From positions 44,459-108,458 of the forward strand of contig JANYDK010000134.1 of NCBI GenBank assembly GCA_025363655.1: a stretch of DNA of 64,000 nt. Direction: 5' to 3'. The stretch is from Deltaproteobacteria bacterium (GTDB lineage: Bacteria; Myxococcota_A; Polyangia; Polyangiales; JADJMO01). How positions within the stretch are numbered: position 1 is the first letter of the stretch; every line of letters starts with the position of its first letter. The notes under the pieces were generated by a model. That model was not told the origin of the DNA. It made no database searches and saw only the letters and a program-made list of their open reading frames with translations. A program made the position numbers and the translations under genes. This document shows, one piece after another, positions 7,128-15,763 of this stretch.

Positions 7128-8492
7128 TCACAGATCGGTGATCTTGTAATCCTTGAGCTTGTAGAGCAGCGCGCGGTGGCTGATTTCGAGCACCTCTGCG
7201 GCGCGCGTGCGGTTGCCCTTCGTCTTCTGCAACGCGCGACGGATGAGCACCTCTTCGATGATCCGCGTCGTCTTCTTGATCGACAGCTCGCCGCTCGCGA
7301 GCTGCATCTGCACCGGATCACGCGCCTCGCGGACGCGTTCGGGGAGATCTTGGACGTGGAGCAAATCGCTGTCGGCGAGCACCATCGCGCGCTCGATGGT
7401 GTTCTCCAGCTCGCGGACGTTGCCCGGCCACGCGTAGTCGATGAGCGCTTTGCGCGCCTCGGCGTCGAGCCCTCGGATCGAGGTGCCGAGCCGCGTGTTG
7501 TTGCGGGCGAGGAAGTGATCGATGAGCAGCGGCACGTCCTCGCGGCGCTCGCGGAGCGGAGGAATCGTCAGCGGCAACACGTTGAGGCGATAAAATAGGT
7601 CTTCGCGGAACCGTCCGGCCTTCACCTCGCTGTGCAAGTCGCGGTGCGTGGCGGCGATGATGCGGACGTCGATCTTCACGTCCTTGACGTCGCCGAGCCG
7701 GCGAATCGTCTCTTCCTGGAGCACGCGCAACAGCTTCACCTGCAAGGGGAGGGGGAGCTCGCCAATCTCGTCGAGGAAGAGCGAGCCGGTGGTGGCCTCC
7801 TCGAAGAGGCCGCGGCGATCGCTGTTGGCGTCGGTGAAGGCGCCCTTCTTGTGTCCGAAGAGCTCGCTCTCGAGGAGGTTCTCGGGGATCGCGCCGCAGT
7901 TGATGGCGACGAACGGCCCGTGCGCGCGCGAGCTCCGACGATGGAGGGCGCGGGCGATCAGCTCCTTGCCGACGCCGCTCTCACCGATGACCAGGACCGT
8001 CGTCTTGTAGTCGGCGATCTTGGTGATGGTGCGGAAGATCTCGAGCATCGGCGCCGATTTGGCGAGGATCTCGTCGAACTTGTTCTCCTTGCGGATCTCT
8101 TCGCGGAGCTTCTGGTTCTCGCGTCGCAGCGTCTCGCGCTCTTCGGCCTTGCGCAGGCAGAGCAAAATCTCGTCGGGCTTGAAGGGCTTCGCGACGTAGT
8201 CGTAGGCGCCCGCCTTCATCGCCTCGAGCGCGAGATCGACCGAGCCATACGCGCTCATCACGATCACCGTCGCCGACGAGCTCTTGGCCTTGAGCGCGGC
8301 GAGCAGATCGAGCCCGCTCATTTTCGGCATGCGTACGTCGGTGAGGACGACGTCGGGCCCGAAGCTCTCCACCTTGGCGAGCGCCTCTTCACCGCCCGAA
8401 GCCGTCTCCACGTCGTAGCCGGCGCGCTTGAGGAGCGTGCGGAGAACCAGGCGGAGGTTCTCCTCGTCGTCGACCACGAGGACGCGTCGCAT
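7128..8492 (-). CDS. NtrC-family sigma-54-type response regulator
   Basis: A 454-aa protein with three domains. The receiver has acidic pocket DDE at 8-10, phospho-acceptor Asp52 in LTDVRM and Lys102 in AKPFKP. The AAA+ domain has Walker A GESGVGKE at 170-177 and Walker B SLFLDEIGE near 240. The C-terminus has a Fis-type HTH (NRTRAAEVLEISHRALLYKL). The sigma-54 contact loop reads GAFTDA (217-222) instead of the usual GAFTGA. No histidine kinase is adjacent; the upstream neighbour is a Ser/Thr kinase. It is the first of three same-strand genes (gaps 21 and 46 bp) leading to two lipoproteins. Confidence 0.93.
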   Translation of the reverse strand: MRRVLVVDDEENLRLVLRTLLKRAGYDVETASGGEEALAKVESFGPDVVLTDVRMPKMSGLDLLAALKAKSSSATVIVMSAYGSVDLALEAMKAGAYDYVAKPFKPDEILLCLRKAEERETLRRENQKLREEIRKENKFDEILAKSAPMLEIFRTITKIADYKTTVLVIGESGVGKELIARALHRRSSRAHGPFVAINCGAIPENLLESELFGHKKGAFTDANSDRRGLFEEATTGSLFLDEIGELPLPLQVKLLRVLQEETIRRLGDVKDVKIDVRIIAATHRDLHSEVKAGRFREDLFYRLNVLPLTIPPLRERREDVPLLIDHFLARNNTRLGTSIRGLDAEARKALIDYAWPGNVRELENTIERAMVLADSDLLHVQDLPERVREARDPVQMQLASGELSIKKTTRIIEEVLIRRALQKTKGNRTRAAEVLEISHRALLYKLKDYKITDL

Positions 8493-8516
8493 GTGTGCAA
8501 CTATTTCTAGGCCCCA

Positions 8517-8552
8517 GCCAGGCAAAGCGCAACTGGCATGCAAAGGCCTGGC
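8517..8552. repeat. inverted repeat upstream of the NtrC-type gene
   Basis: GCCAGGC (8517-8523) and GCCTGGC (8546-8552) form a seven-base inverted repeat in the 104-bp gap between the kinase gene and the regulator gene. It could be a binding site, a leader stem or a weak terminator. Nothing in the sequence decides between these. Confidence 0.4.
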
Positions 8553-8596
8553 AAAATCACCGCAAGCGTTGCGGTCTCCACGCGCGAGGTGCCGAC

Positions 8597-11500
8597 TCAG
8601 ATCGTCGTGCTGCTGCGGTGCTTGGTCGCCTTGGTCGGCTTCGGCTTGCTCGCTTTTGCCTTCCCCGCGTCGTTCTTGCCGGGAACCTTCTTCGCCGCGA
8701 GGGCTTCGAGATCCCTCAGCATCGACTTCGCCTCCGCGCACCCCGCGTGCGTCTCGAGGATCTCGCGGAGGCGCGCCTTCGCCTCGTCGTCGCGGCCCGC
8801 CGCGTGGAGCGCGCGTGCGTCCAGCATCTTTGGCTCGATCTCGTCGCCGACCTTGGCGATCCACATCGTCGCCGCTTCGTGCGCCTCGCCGTAGCGGGCG
8901 TTGGCGAAGGCAGCTCGTGCCCACGCGCGGAGGGAGCTCGGCGTCCCATCGATTTTGGCGATGCGCGCCGCGGCGAGTGCGCCTTCGACGTCGCCAGCGG
9001 CGAGTTTGAGATCGACGTCCGAAGGCGCGCTGGTCGCGCCCGCGCCGGAAGCCGCAGCGCTCGGCATCGGCGCCGTCGCCATCGCAGCCGGAGCAACTTT
9101 CGTCGTCGTCGTCGTCGTCGCCACGGCAGCGGGCGTCACCTGCACCGGCTTCGGCGCAAAGAGCTCGGTCTTCTTCGGGAGCCCGCCCGTCTCCGTCGAC
9201 GCGCCGGTCGCGTTCGTCGCGTTCGTCGCGTTCGCGTCTGTGCGCGGCTTGTTCGTCGCCGGGGCCATCGTCGAGTCGATGCGACGCAGGAGCTTCTCGT
9301 ACCCCGAACGAAGCGCGTCCTTCTGGAGGTAACCCGCGCCCGCGAGGAGGGAGAGGCCGAGCGCGAAAGCAGCCAATTTTCCGCCGATTCCGCGACGTCG
9401 CGGCACCTTGCGTCCAAGGAGAGGCGTCTCGTCGGCGCTGCTCGCGGCCACTTGGACGCGCTCGTCGTCGCTTTCGTCGCTTTCGTCGCCTTCGTCCTCG
9501 TCCTCGTCCTCGTCCTCGTCGTCGCTTTCGTCGCCTTCACCGGCCGCTGCGCCCGCCGAGAGGATCGCCGCTGCAGGAGCCGAAAGTCGTGCGTGCTTCT
9601 CGTGGAGCCCGAGCTCCAACATGATGTCGACCGCTTCGTCCTTGGGCCCGCCCGCGTTCTCGGAATTCTCGAAGAACGAACCGTAGATCGCGTCCTCGAG
9701 CGACTCGCGCATCTCGCTCGCGTCGGCGAAGCGATCGTTCGGATCCTTCGAGAGCGCGCGGAGGATGACTTGCTCGACCGCTTCGGGGATCCCGCGCAGC
9801 GGCGCCACCTCGCGCGGGGGCTTCGGCAGGTCGCGCATGTGGCACGACATGAGGAGAATCGGCGACGGTGCGTCGAACACCGGTTGACCGGTGACGAGCT
9901 GGTAGAGCACGCAACCGAGGCCGTAGAGATCGGCGCGGCCATCGACCACGCCGGCGCTCGCCTGCTCCGGGGCCATCGTCTCGGGGGTGCCGAAGATCGC
10001 ACCCGCCTTCGAGAGGTTCGGATCGTCGGCGAGCGCGCCGACGTCGTGAGAGCCCTTGGCGACCCCGAAATCGAGCAGCTTGAGGCCGACGTCGTGGAGC
10101 GACCGCGGCGGCTGGCCGGCGTACGTGAGGAAGAGGTTGGCGGGCTTGAGATCGCGATGCACGAGCCCAGCCGCGTGGGCAGCCTCGAGCGCGCGGCAGG
10201 TCTTGATCGCCAACTCGCAGGCGTCGCGATAGTCGAGGCCTTGCTCGCGAGTGAGATAGTCCTCGAGCGTCTCGCCTTCGAGTCTCTCCATCACGAAGAA
10301 GAGGCGCGAGGCCTCGTCGTCGGTCTCTTTGGTCTGACCGAAGTCGTAGACGTGCACCAGGTTCGGATGGCTGAGCCCGGCGATGGCGCGCGCCTCGCGA
10401 CGGAAGCGCGCGATGAACTCCGGCGTCGCCGCGTGCTTGCCCTGCAGCACCTTGACGGCGACGCGGCGTCCGAGATCGACGTGCTCGGCCTCGTAGACCA
10501 CGCCCATGGCGCCCTCGCCGAGCTTACGGACGAGGCGATAGCGCGTGCCGGGGAGCGCATCGGGGACGCCCGTCAGCGGCTCACCATCGGGCGTGCTGTC
10601 GTCGCGACGCTGCGCGCGCTTCATCGCGCCGCTCGGCGGATCGCTCAGCTCGGACGCGAGCACCTTGCGGGCACGCGCCACCAGCCTTGCGAAGTCGACC
10701 CGCGAGGCCGAGGGCTCACCTGGATAGAGCCGCGTCAGCATCGCCTTGACGCGTGCCCGCACGCCGCGCTCCTCGACCGGCTTGCGCGGCGCCTGGGTGA
10801 GGATTCCGGCGAGCGCCTTGGCGGCTTCACGCGCACGGCCACAGCGCTCGCTCGCGACCGGCTCGGTCATCCACGCGATCACGCGGTCGAGGTCGGCCGG
10901 CACCGGACCATCGCCCAGCTGCGCCAGCGTCGGATCGCCGCAGAGTGCGCGCGGTCGCAGCGAACCGTTGGTCACCGCAGCGACGTGCTCGGTCGCATCA
11001 CCTTCGAGGAAACGACGGCCGATGACCAGCTCCCAGAGCATCACCCCGAGCGCATAGATGTCGGCGCGCGCGGTGGCCGACTCGCCCTTGGCGACCTCGG
11101 GTCCGACGTAACCCGGCTTCGCCAAGACCGTGCCCGAGACGGTGTGGCAGCGGCGGTTCTCTCCGCGCGCGGTGCCGAAGTCGATGAGCTTCACGTCGCC
11201 GCCGAAGCCGATCATCACGTTCTGCGGCGAGAGATCGCGGTGGACGATGCCGAGCGGCGCGCCGTCGGCACCGGTGCGCTCGTGGACATGGGTGAGGGCG
11301 CTGGCGATCTCGAGCGTGACCGCGACGGCGTCGGCCCAGGGGAGCGTCTTGCCCTGTCGCGAGAGCCGGCTACGAACGTCGGCGAGCGAACGACCTTCGA
11401 CGAATTCGACGACCACGTACGGGTCGCCGCCGGCATCGACCGACGCCTCCATGATGCGCGCGACGCCGGGATCGTCGAGCTGCGATTGCACGCGGGCCTC

Positions 11501-11776
11501 GTCGAGGAAGCGCGCTTGAAACGAAGGATCCTCGCGGTAGTCGCTACGAATGCGCTTGACGACGCAAGGCCGCTCGGCGCCTTCGATGCCGATCGTCGTC
11601 GCCAGGTAGACCTCTCCCATCCCGCCACGCACGAGCAGCTTGAGGAGCGCGTAGCGTCCGACGAGGCGGGGCAGACCGTCGTCTTCGCGCTCGTGGCCAT
11701 CACCGGACTTGCGGGGCAGCGACTTCGGTCCGGCGGCGGCGACGGTGGCGGCAGAGGAAGAGGGCCGAGTCGTCAT
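8597..11776 (-). CDS. membrane Ser/Thr protein kinase with two tandem kinase domains
   Basis: About 1059 aa. Kinase domain 1 (residues ~40-310) has a glycine loop RGGMGEVYLA, CVVKRI, HRDLSPQN and IDFGTA. Kinase domain 2 (~410-690) has LGEGAMGVVYEA, VAVKVL, HRDLKPAN and LDFGVAKG. Both keep the ATP lysine, catalytic Asp and DFG. An Asp/Glu/Ser tract (~750-770) and one membrane segment (~800-815, LAAFALGLSLLAGAGYL) follow, then a Thr/Ala-rich linker and a C-terminal TPR-like domain, predicted extracytoplasmic. Two intact Pkn2-type domains in one chain are unusual. Start at the ATG at 11776, chosen because CACCTT lies six bases upstream; an ATG at 11845 is in frame. Confidence 0.9.
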   Translation of the reverse strand: MTTRPSSSAATVAAAGPKSLPRKSGDGHEREDDGLPRLVGRYALLKLLVRGGMGEVYLATTIGIEGAERPCVVKRIRSDYREDPSFQARFLDEARVQSQLDDPGVARIMEASVDAGGDPYVVVEFVEGRSLADVRSRLSRQGKTLPWADAVAVTLEIASALTHVHERTGADGAPLGIVHRDLSPQNVMIGFGGDVKLIDFGTARGENRRCHTVSGTVLAKPGYVGPEVAKGESATARADIYALGVMLWELVIGRRFLEGDATEHVAAVTNGSLRPRALCGDPTLAQLGDGPVPADLDRVIAWMTEPVASERCGRAREAAKALAGILTQAPRKPVEERGVRARVKAMLTRLYPGEPSASRVDFARLVARARKVLASELSDPPSGAMKRAQRRDDSTPDGEPLTGVPDALPGTRYRLVRKLGEGAMGVVYEAEHVDLGRRVAVKVLQGKHAATPEFIARFRREARAIAGLSHPNLVHVYDFGQTKETDDEASRLFFVMERLEGETLEDYLTREQGLDYRDACELAIKTCRALEAAHAAGLVHRDLKPANLFLTYAGQPPRSLHDVGLKLLDFGVAKGSHDVGALADDPNLSKAGAIFGTPETMAPEQASAGVVDGRADLYGLGCVLYQLVTGQPVFDAPSPILLMSCHMRDLPKPPREVAPLRGIPEAVEQVILRALSKDPNDRFADASEMRESLEDAIYGSFFENSENAGGPKDEAVDIMLELGLHEKHARLSAPAAAILSAGAAAGEGDESDDEDEDEDEDEGDESDESDDERVQVAASSADETPLLGRKVPRRRGIGGKLAAFALGLSLLAGAGYLQKDALRSGYEKLLRRIDSTMAPATNKPRTDANATNATNATGASTETGGLPKKTELFAPKPVQVTPAAVATTTTTTKVAPAAMATAPMPSAAASGAGATSAPSDVDLKLAAGDVEGALAAARIAKIDGTPSSLRAWARAAFANARYGEAHEAATMWIAKVGDEIEPKMLDARALHAAGRDDEAKARLREILETHAGCAEAKSMLRDLEALAAKKVPGKNDAGKAKASKPKPTKATKHRSSTTI
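9461..9538. repeat. low-complexity Asp/Glu/Ser-coding repeat
   Basis: Short imperfect repeats of TCGTCG/TCGTCC/TTTCGTCGC encode, on the minus strand, a run of acidic and serine residues between the second kinase domain and the membrane segment. It is probably a flexible juxtamembrane linker and may vary in length. Confidence 0.7.
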
Positions 11777-11782
11777 GGTTGG

Positions 11783-11812
11783 AAGGTGCCGATGTAGGTG
11801 TCGCGCGTACAA
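11783..11812 (-). promoter_or_regulatory. candidate promoter of the tandem kinase gene
   Basis: On the minus strand TTGTAC (11807-11812) is followed after 18 bp by CACCTT (11783-11788), six bases before the ATG at 11776. The arrangement matches other short-leader promoters in this window. The -35 match is partial. Confidence 0.35.
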
Positions 11813-11901
11813 CTTTTCGGCGCGGCTTTTTTGAGGCGTTTTCATGATCAATAACTAAGTAATGGTTTTTTCGGGCGGCCGGGCGATGCCGAAGGCCTCT
11901 A

Positions 11902-13434
11902 ATGTCCGAGCTCCTCATGTCGATGTGCCCTTGGTGCAAGTCTCACAATCCACCGCGCGCCGAGGTCTGCCTGAAGTGCGGGAAGAAGGCCGCCGACCAC
12001 CCGTCGATGAGCGGGAGCGATCTTCCCGACACGTTCGGAGACGACGGCGGACCGCCGCTCGCGGCCATCGAGCTCGGAGGGCAGGGGCCTGCGGTCGCGG
12101 GCAGCTTCGACGCCTCCGGCGCGGGTGGCGGCATGCAGACGTTCGGCGACGACTGGGGCGAAGGCGAAGCACCCCCAGCCGGACCGAGCCTCGATCTCGC
12201 CTCCGATATCCCCAACCGTTCCTCGACCAAACAAGCCGTTCCCGGGCCGGTGGCCTCGCCTCCGTCGTCCCGTCGTGAAGCCGGACCTCCGAGGCGCGCT
12301 TCGTCCGGGGGCATGCAGGCGGGCGGCGATGGCGGCGGAGCGGCACCCGCCGAGCGGACGACCATCGAGATCGATCGCTTCGAGATCCTCGCCTTTGCGG
12401 ACTACGGCGCCGAGCCGAAATCGATTTTCTACACGTTGCCGTACGCCATCCGGGTCAAACGGCGACAGCGCGAGCTTCGTCGGGCGCTCGCGGGCGTGCG
12501 GCTCGCGCTCAAAGATGCCGAATCGCGGCGTGACGATCGCTGCGTCGAGCTCGGCGAGCTCTTGCGGCCCCACGTCGAAGCCGACGCCCAGTTCGGCTCG
12601 TTCAAGGCGCTGCTCGGCGACGCGGAGAAGACCAAGCAGACGCGCGAACAAGCTCTCGCCGAAGCGAGCAGCTCCTTTCGCGAACGCGCCGCGCTGATCG
12701 ACGCCGACGTCGCCGCCCAAGAGGCCCCGCTGGCGGCGGCGCAGCGCGAGGTTGCGGAGAAAGAGCGCTTGGCGAACGAAGCCGATCAGCTCCGAGGCCG
12801 GCACGAAGCACGTCGAAAACGCGTCGAAATCGAGACACGCAACGCCGCGGTCACCCTCGAGAGACCCGACGCTCTCGGCCCGCAGCGCGCGCAGGCTCGC
12901 GCCGTCATCCAAGCCGCTCAACAAGAGAAAGACGCGCGCGCCGCGGAAGAACGGCAAGCCGCAGCGGTCGCCCAGGAAGCCGAAGGACGAGCCGCGGGGG
13001 CCCGACGTGCGCGCGCCGAGGTCGAAGGGCGCATCGGTGCCCTGCGGAAGAAACGGCGCGATCTCGAGGGCGAATACGCGAGGCAGGGCGAGATCCGCAC
13101 CCAGGGAATCGACGCCGCCTCGAAGGACGTCCGTCACGCGTTCCTCCAGATTGGTCGTCGCTTGGCGACGGGCGGGCTCGACGTCCCCGGCGCCGACATT
13201 CGTCGCAAGGCCATCGCCGAAGCAGAGGCGAACGTGAAGCGCCTCCAGATCGAGCTCGAGAAGCACCTCCGGGCGCTCGACGCCGCCGACCCGGTGGCCG
13301 TCAAGAAGGGGCTCATCCTCCTCGTGGCCATCGTCGTCGTGCTCCTCGGCAGCTTCATCGCCTGGCGCGCCCTTCGCAAGAATCCCTACGTCGAGGATCG
13401 CCCCTCGACGACCAGCACCAAGCCTTCGAAATAG
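11902..13434 (+). CDS. zinc-ribbon, coiled-coil, tail-anchored membrane protein
   Basis: A 510-aa protein I do not recognise as a named family. The N-terminus has a zinc ribbon with Cys 9, 12, 23 and 26 (CPWC ... CLKC). A Gly/Pro-rich stretch follows, then about 250 residues of charged, Ala/Arg/Glu-rich sequence predicted to form coiled coils. A single C-terminal membrane segment (GLILLVAIVVVLLGSFIAW) ends in a short polar tail. This suggests a cytoplasmic coiled coil anchored in the inner membrane. The ATG follows GAAGG. It is divergent from the tandem kinase gene, with which it shares an AT-rich intergenic region, so a shared regulator or a kinase-substrate link is possible. Confidence 0.75.
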   Translation: MSELLMSMCPWCKSHNPPRAEVCLKCGKKAADHPSMSGSDLPDTFGDDGGPPLAAIELGGQGPAVAGSFDASGAGGGMQTFGDDWGEGEAPPAGPSLDLASDIPNRSSTKQAVPGPVASPPSSRREAGPPRRASSGGMQAGGDGGGAAPAERTTIEIDRFEILAFADYGAEPKSIFYTLPYAIRVKRRQRELRRALAGVRLALKDAESRRDDRCVELGELLRPHVEADAQFGSFKALLGDAEKTKQTREQALAEASSSFRERAALIDADVAAQEAPLAAAQREVAEKERLANEADQLRGRHEARRKRVEIETRNAAVTLERPDALGPQRAQARAVIQAAQQEKDARAAEERQAAAVAQEAEGRAAGARRARAEVEGRIGALRKKRRDLEGEYARQGEIRTQGIDAASKDVRHAFLQIGRRLATGGLDVPGADIRRKAIAEAEANVKRLQIELEKHLRALDAADPVAVKKGLILLVAIVVVLLGSFIAWRALRKNPYVEDRPSTTSTKPSK

Positions 13435-13478
13435 CGCTGAAACCCCACTCGAATCAAGTTCATCGAACGAGCTTCAAC

Positions 13479-14120
13479 GTGTCGAAAATGCACGTGAAAA
13501 TCTGTGGCATCACCTGCGTGGAGGACGCCCTCCTCTGCGTGGCCGCGGGAGCCTCGGCGATCGGTCTCAACTTCGTTCCCTCGAGCCCCCGCGCGATCGA
13601 TCTCGTGACCGCACGCGCGATCGTGGATGCGGTCGCTTCCGGCCGTTCGACGGGTGCCGACGTCCTCGTCGTCGGGGTGGTCGCCGACAAAACCATCTCC
13701 GAGCTCCACGAGCTGCTCGCCGAGGTGAAGCTCGGCTGTCTTCAGCTCCACGGGGACGAGCCGCCCGAGGCGCTGATGCCGTTCCTTCCGCACGCCTACA
13801 AGGCGCTGCGCATCGCCAGTCCGGACGACGTCGTGCGCGCCGATGCTTATCCCGGCGACTATCTTCTCGTCGATGCCTACGTGCGCGGCGTCCTCGGTGG
13901 CACGGGCGCGCGTCTTCCGCCGTCGTGGGTCGAACCTCTCGCGCGGCGGCGCAAGCTCACGCTCGCCGGAGGTCTCGCGCCGGACAACGTCGCGGCCGCG
14001 ATCGACGCGGTCCGGCCGCACGCCGTCGACGTCGCCAGCGGCGTCGAGCGAAGGGGCGACCCACGGCGCAAGGACGAGGGAGCGGTGCGCGCCTTCGTTG
14101 CCGAAGCTCGGCGTGCGTGA
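13479..14120 (+). CDS. trpF: phosphoribosylanthranilate isomerase
   Basis: A 213-aa TIM-barrel enzyme of tryptophan synthesis that isomerises N-(5'-phosphoribosyl)-anthranilate to CdRP. Diagnostic motifs: VKICGITCVEDA at the start (catalytic Cys), GLNFVPSSPRAI, LGCLQLHGDE, LLVDAYVRGVLGGTG (catalytic Asp), TLAGGLAPDNV and DVASGVE. It is near full length for TrpF and stands alone without other trp genes in view. The start may be the GTG at 13479 or the ATG at 13488; neither has a clear ribosome binding site. Confidence 0.95.
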   Translation: MSKMHVKICGITCVEDALLCVAAGASAIGLNFVPSSPRAIDLVTARAIVDAVASGRSTGADVLVVGVVADKTISELHELLAEVKLGCLQLHGDEPPEALMPFLPHAYKALRIASPDDVVRADAYPGDYLLVDAYVRGVLGGTGARLPPSWVEPLARRRKLTLAGGLAPDNVAAAIDAVRPHAVDVASGVERRGDPRRKDEGAVRAFVAEARRA

Positions 14121-14183
14121 GTGTCTCGTGCGTCCCATGCACGGCTTCACGCACGGTTCATGCGCCCGATCGGCCAAGCTTTT

Positions 14184-14212
14184 TTGACCGACGATCCCGC
14201 AAGGTCTACCGT
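14184..14212 (+). promoter_or_regulatory. candidate promoter of the crp-like/phosphodiesterase operon
   Basis: TTGACC (14184-14189) and TACCGT (14207-14212) are separated by 17 bp, about 30 bases before the start of the Crp-family gene. Upstream lies an imperfect direct repeat GCACGGCTTCA / GCACGGTTCAT (14139-14149, 14151-14161) that could be a regulator site. Confidence 0.5.
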
Positions 14213-14244
14213 GTGACGAACGCGCTTTCGTGGCGCGGCCATCC

Positions 14245-14907
14245 ATGACGTCTGCCGACGCAATGTCCCGCTTCGTGCGAGATCTTCCCCCCGGAGAGGT
14301 GATCTTCCGCGAGGGAGAGCCGGGGGCGATCATGTTCGTCCTCCAGTCCGGGCGTGTGCGCATCGTCAAGCACGTAGGGGAAGGCGAACGCGTCCTCGCC
14401 ACGCTCGGCCCTGGCGAGTTCTTCGGCGAGATGGCCATCCTCAACGACAAGGCACGCACCGCCACCGCGGTCGTCGCCGACGACGGCCCGGCGCGGGTGC
14501 TCGCCATCGACCGCAAGCGCTTCGAGCAGATGATCGCGAACAACCGCGAAATCACGCTCCGTCTCATCAAGAAGCTCGCCTCCCGCCTCGAGAGCGCCGA
14601 CGCGCTGATCGAAATCCTCATGCACAAGGATCCGAAGGCGCGGGTCATGCGCGCGCTCAGCCGTCACGCCCAGAGCTTCGGCGAGGTGACGGCCGACGGA
14701 TTGCGCGTCGCCCTCACGCCCGTCGAGCTCGCTGCCCAGGTCAACGTCACCGACGAACAGGTCGAAGAAGTCCTCGGCCGCCTCCGACGCGTCCGCGTCA
14801 TCTCCATCGAGCATTCCGGCACCATCCTCGTCCACGACGTCGATCGGCTCCTCGACTTCCTCGAGTTCCTCGAAATGCCGCAAAAATTCGGAGGAGATCC
14901 GCCTTGA
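14245..14907 (+). CDS. Crp/Fnr-family cyclic-nucleotide-responsive regulator
   Basis: A 220-aa protein. The N-terminal cyclic-nucleotide-binding barrel has VIFREGEPGAIMFVLQSGRVRI, a phosphate-binding-cassette-like segment GEFFGEMAILNDKARTATAV, and a long dimerisation helix. The C-terminal ~80 residues contain a winged HTH that is weak by eye (LTPVELAAQVNVTDEQVEEVLGRLRR). The stop codon overlaps the start of the following phosphodiesterase gene (TGATG), with GGAGGAG just upstream, so the two are translationally coupled. This pairing argues for sensing and removal of the same cyclic nucleotide. Start at the ATG at 14245; a GTG at 14230 is possible. Confidence 0.88.
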   Translation: MTSADAMSRFVRDLPPGEVIFREGEPGAIMFVLQSGRVRIVKHVGEGERVLATLGPGEFFGEMAILNDKARTATAVVADDGPARVLAIDRKRFEQMIANNREITLRLIKKLASRLESADALIEILMHKDPKARVMRALSRHAQSFGEVTADGLRVALTPVELAAQVNVTDEQVEEVLGRLRRVRVISIEHSGTILVHDVDRLLDFLEFLEMPQKFGGDPP

Positions 14908-15695
14908 TGCGCCTTCGCGTGGTCGGTTGTCACGGTGGGGAGACCCCCAAACACCGCACCAGCGGCTTTTTGCTGCGTGGCAAGCGCGCGCGCGTCGCCG
15001 TCGACGCCGGTTGCCTCTCGAGCGGGCTCACCCTCGCCGAGCAGGCGAAGCTCGACGCCGTGCTCGTCTCGCACGCGCACATGGATCACCTCAAAGATCT
15101 GGCGACGCTGGCCGACAACCGCTGCCAGATGCGCGCGCCGCCGCTGGTCATCGCCGCCATCCCGCACACCCTCGGCGTCCTCAAGAAGCACTTCTTCAAC
15201 GGCCTCCTATGGCCTGATTTTTCGCAGATTCCGAGCAAGCGTCAGCCGACCATCACCTATCTTCCGCTCTTGCCCGAGAAGCCCACGCTCATCGGGGGCG
15301 AGTTCGAAGTGCAGACGATCATGGTCAGCCACACCATCGACTCGAGCGCGTTCTTGATCCGCGGTCCGAAGGGGCAGGGGTCCATCGCCTACTCGGGCGA
15401 CACGGGCCCGACCGATCGCCTCTGGGAAGTGCTCAACGAGGCGACCGACCTCCGCGCGATGTTGATGGAAGTGAGCTTCCCCGACGAAGAGCAGAAGCTC
15501 GCCACCGCGAGCGGTCACCACACGCCGCAGACGCTACGAAAAGAGCTGCGCAAGCTCGAACGCCGCCGCGACGTACCGATGTTCCTCTACCACATCAAGC
15601 CGACCTTCGAAAAAACGGTCTGGCGTCAGCTCGCGAAGATCAAAGAAGGCGTCGACCTCACCGTGCTCCGCATCGGCGACGAGTTTTTGCTCTAG
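14907..15695 (+). CDS. class II cyclic-nucleotide phosphodiesterase (metallo-beta-lactamase fold)
   Basis: A 262-aa protein with the metal-binding motif HAHMDH at residues 56-61, later ligands in IMVSHTIDSSAF and IAYSGDTGPTD, and EVSFPDEEQKLATASGHHTP. The pattern of HxHxDH with GDTGP and a late histidine matches the class II cAMP phosphodiesterase (PDEase_II) group rather than glyoxalase II or RNase Z. It would hydrolyse 3',5'-cyclic nucleotides to the 5'-monophosphate. The ATG overlaps the preceding Crp-family gene stop. No signal peptide is visible, so it is cytoplasmic. Exact nucleotide preference is unknown. Confidence 0.83.
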   Translation: MRLRVVGCHGGETPKHRTSGFLLRGKRARVAVDAGCLSSGLTLAEQAKLDAVLVSHAHMDHLKDLATLADNRCQMRAPPLVIAAIPHTLGVLKKHFFNGLLWPDFSQIPSKRQPTITYLPLLPEKPTLIGGEFEVQTIMVSHTIDSSAFLIRGPKGQGSIAYSGDTGPTDRLWEVLNEATDLRAMLMEVSFPDEEQKLATASGHHTPQTLRKELRKLERRRDVPMFLYHIKPTFEKTVWRQLAKIKEGVDLTVLRIGDEFLL

Positions 15696-15763
15696 TTTTC
15701 ACGCCAGTTCGAGCGCCGTCTTCAGCGGATCGACGCCGCCGCTCGTCGTCTCGAGTGAACGCT

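Noticed and set aside
8495..11797. 1100-codon open frame on the plus strand
   Set aside because: It is the antisense shadow of the tandem kinase gene; it is Arg/Ala-rich with no motif, and the kinase frame has clear catalytic motifs.
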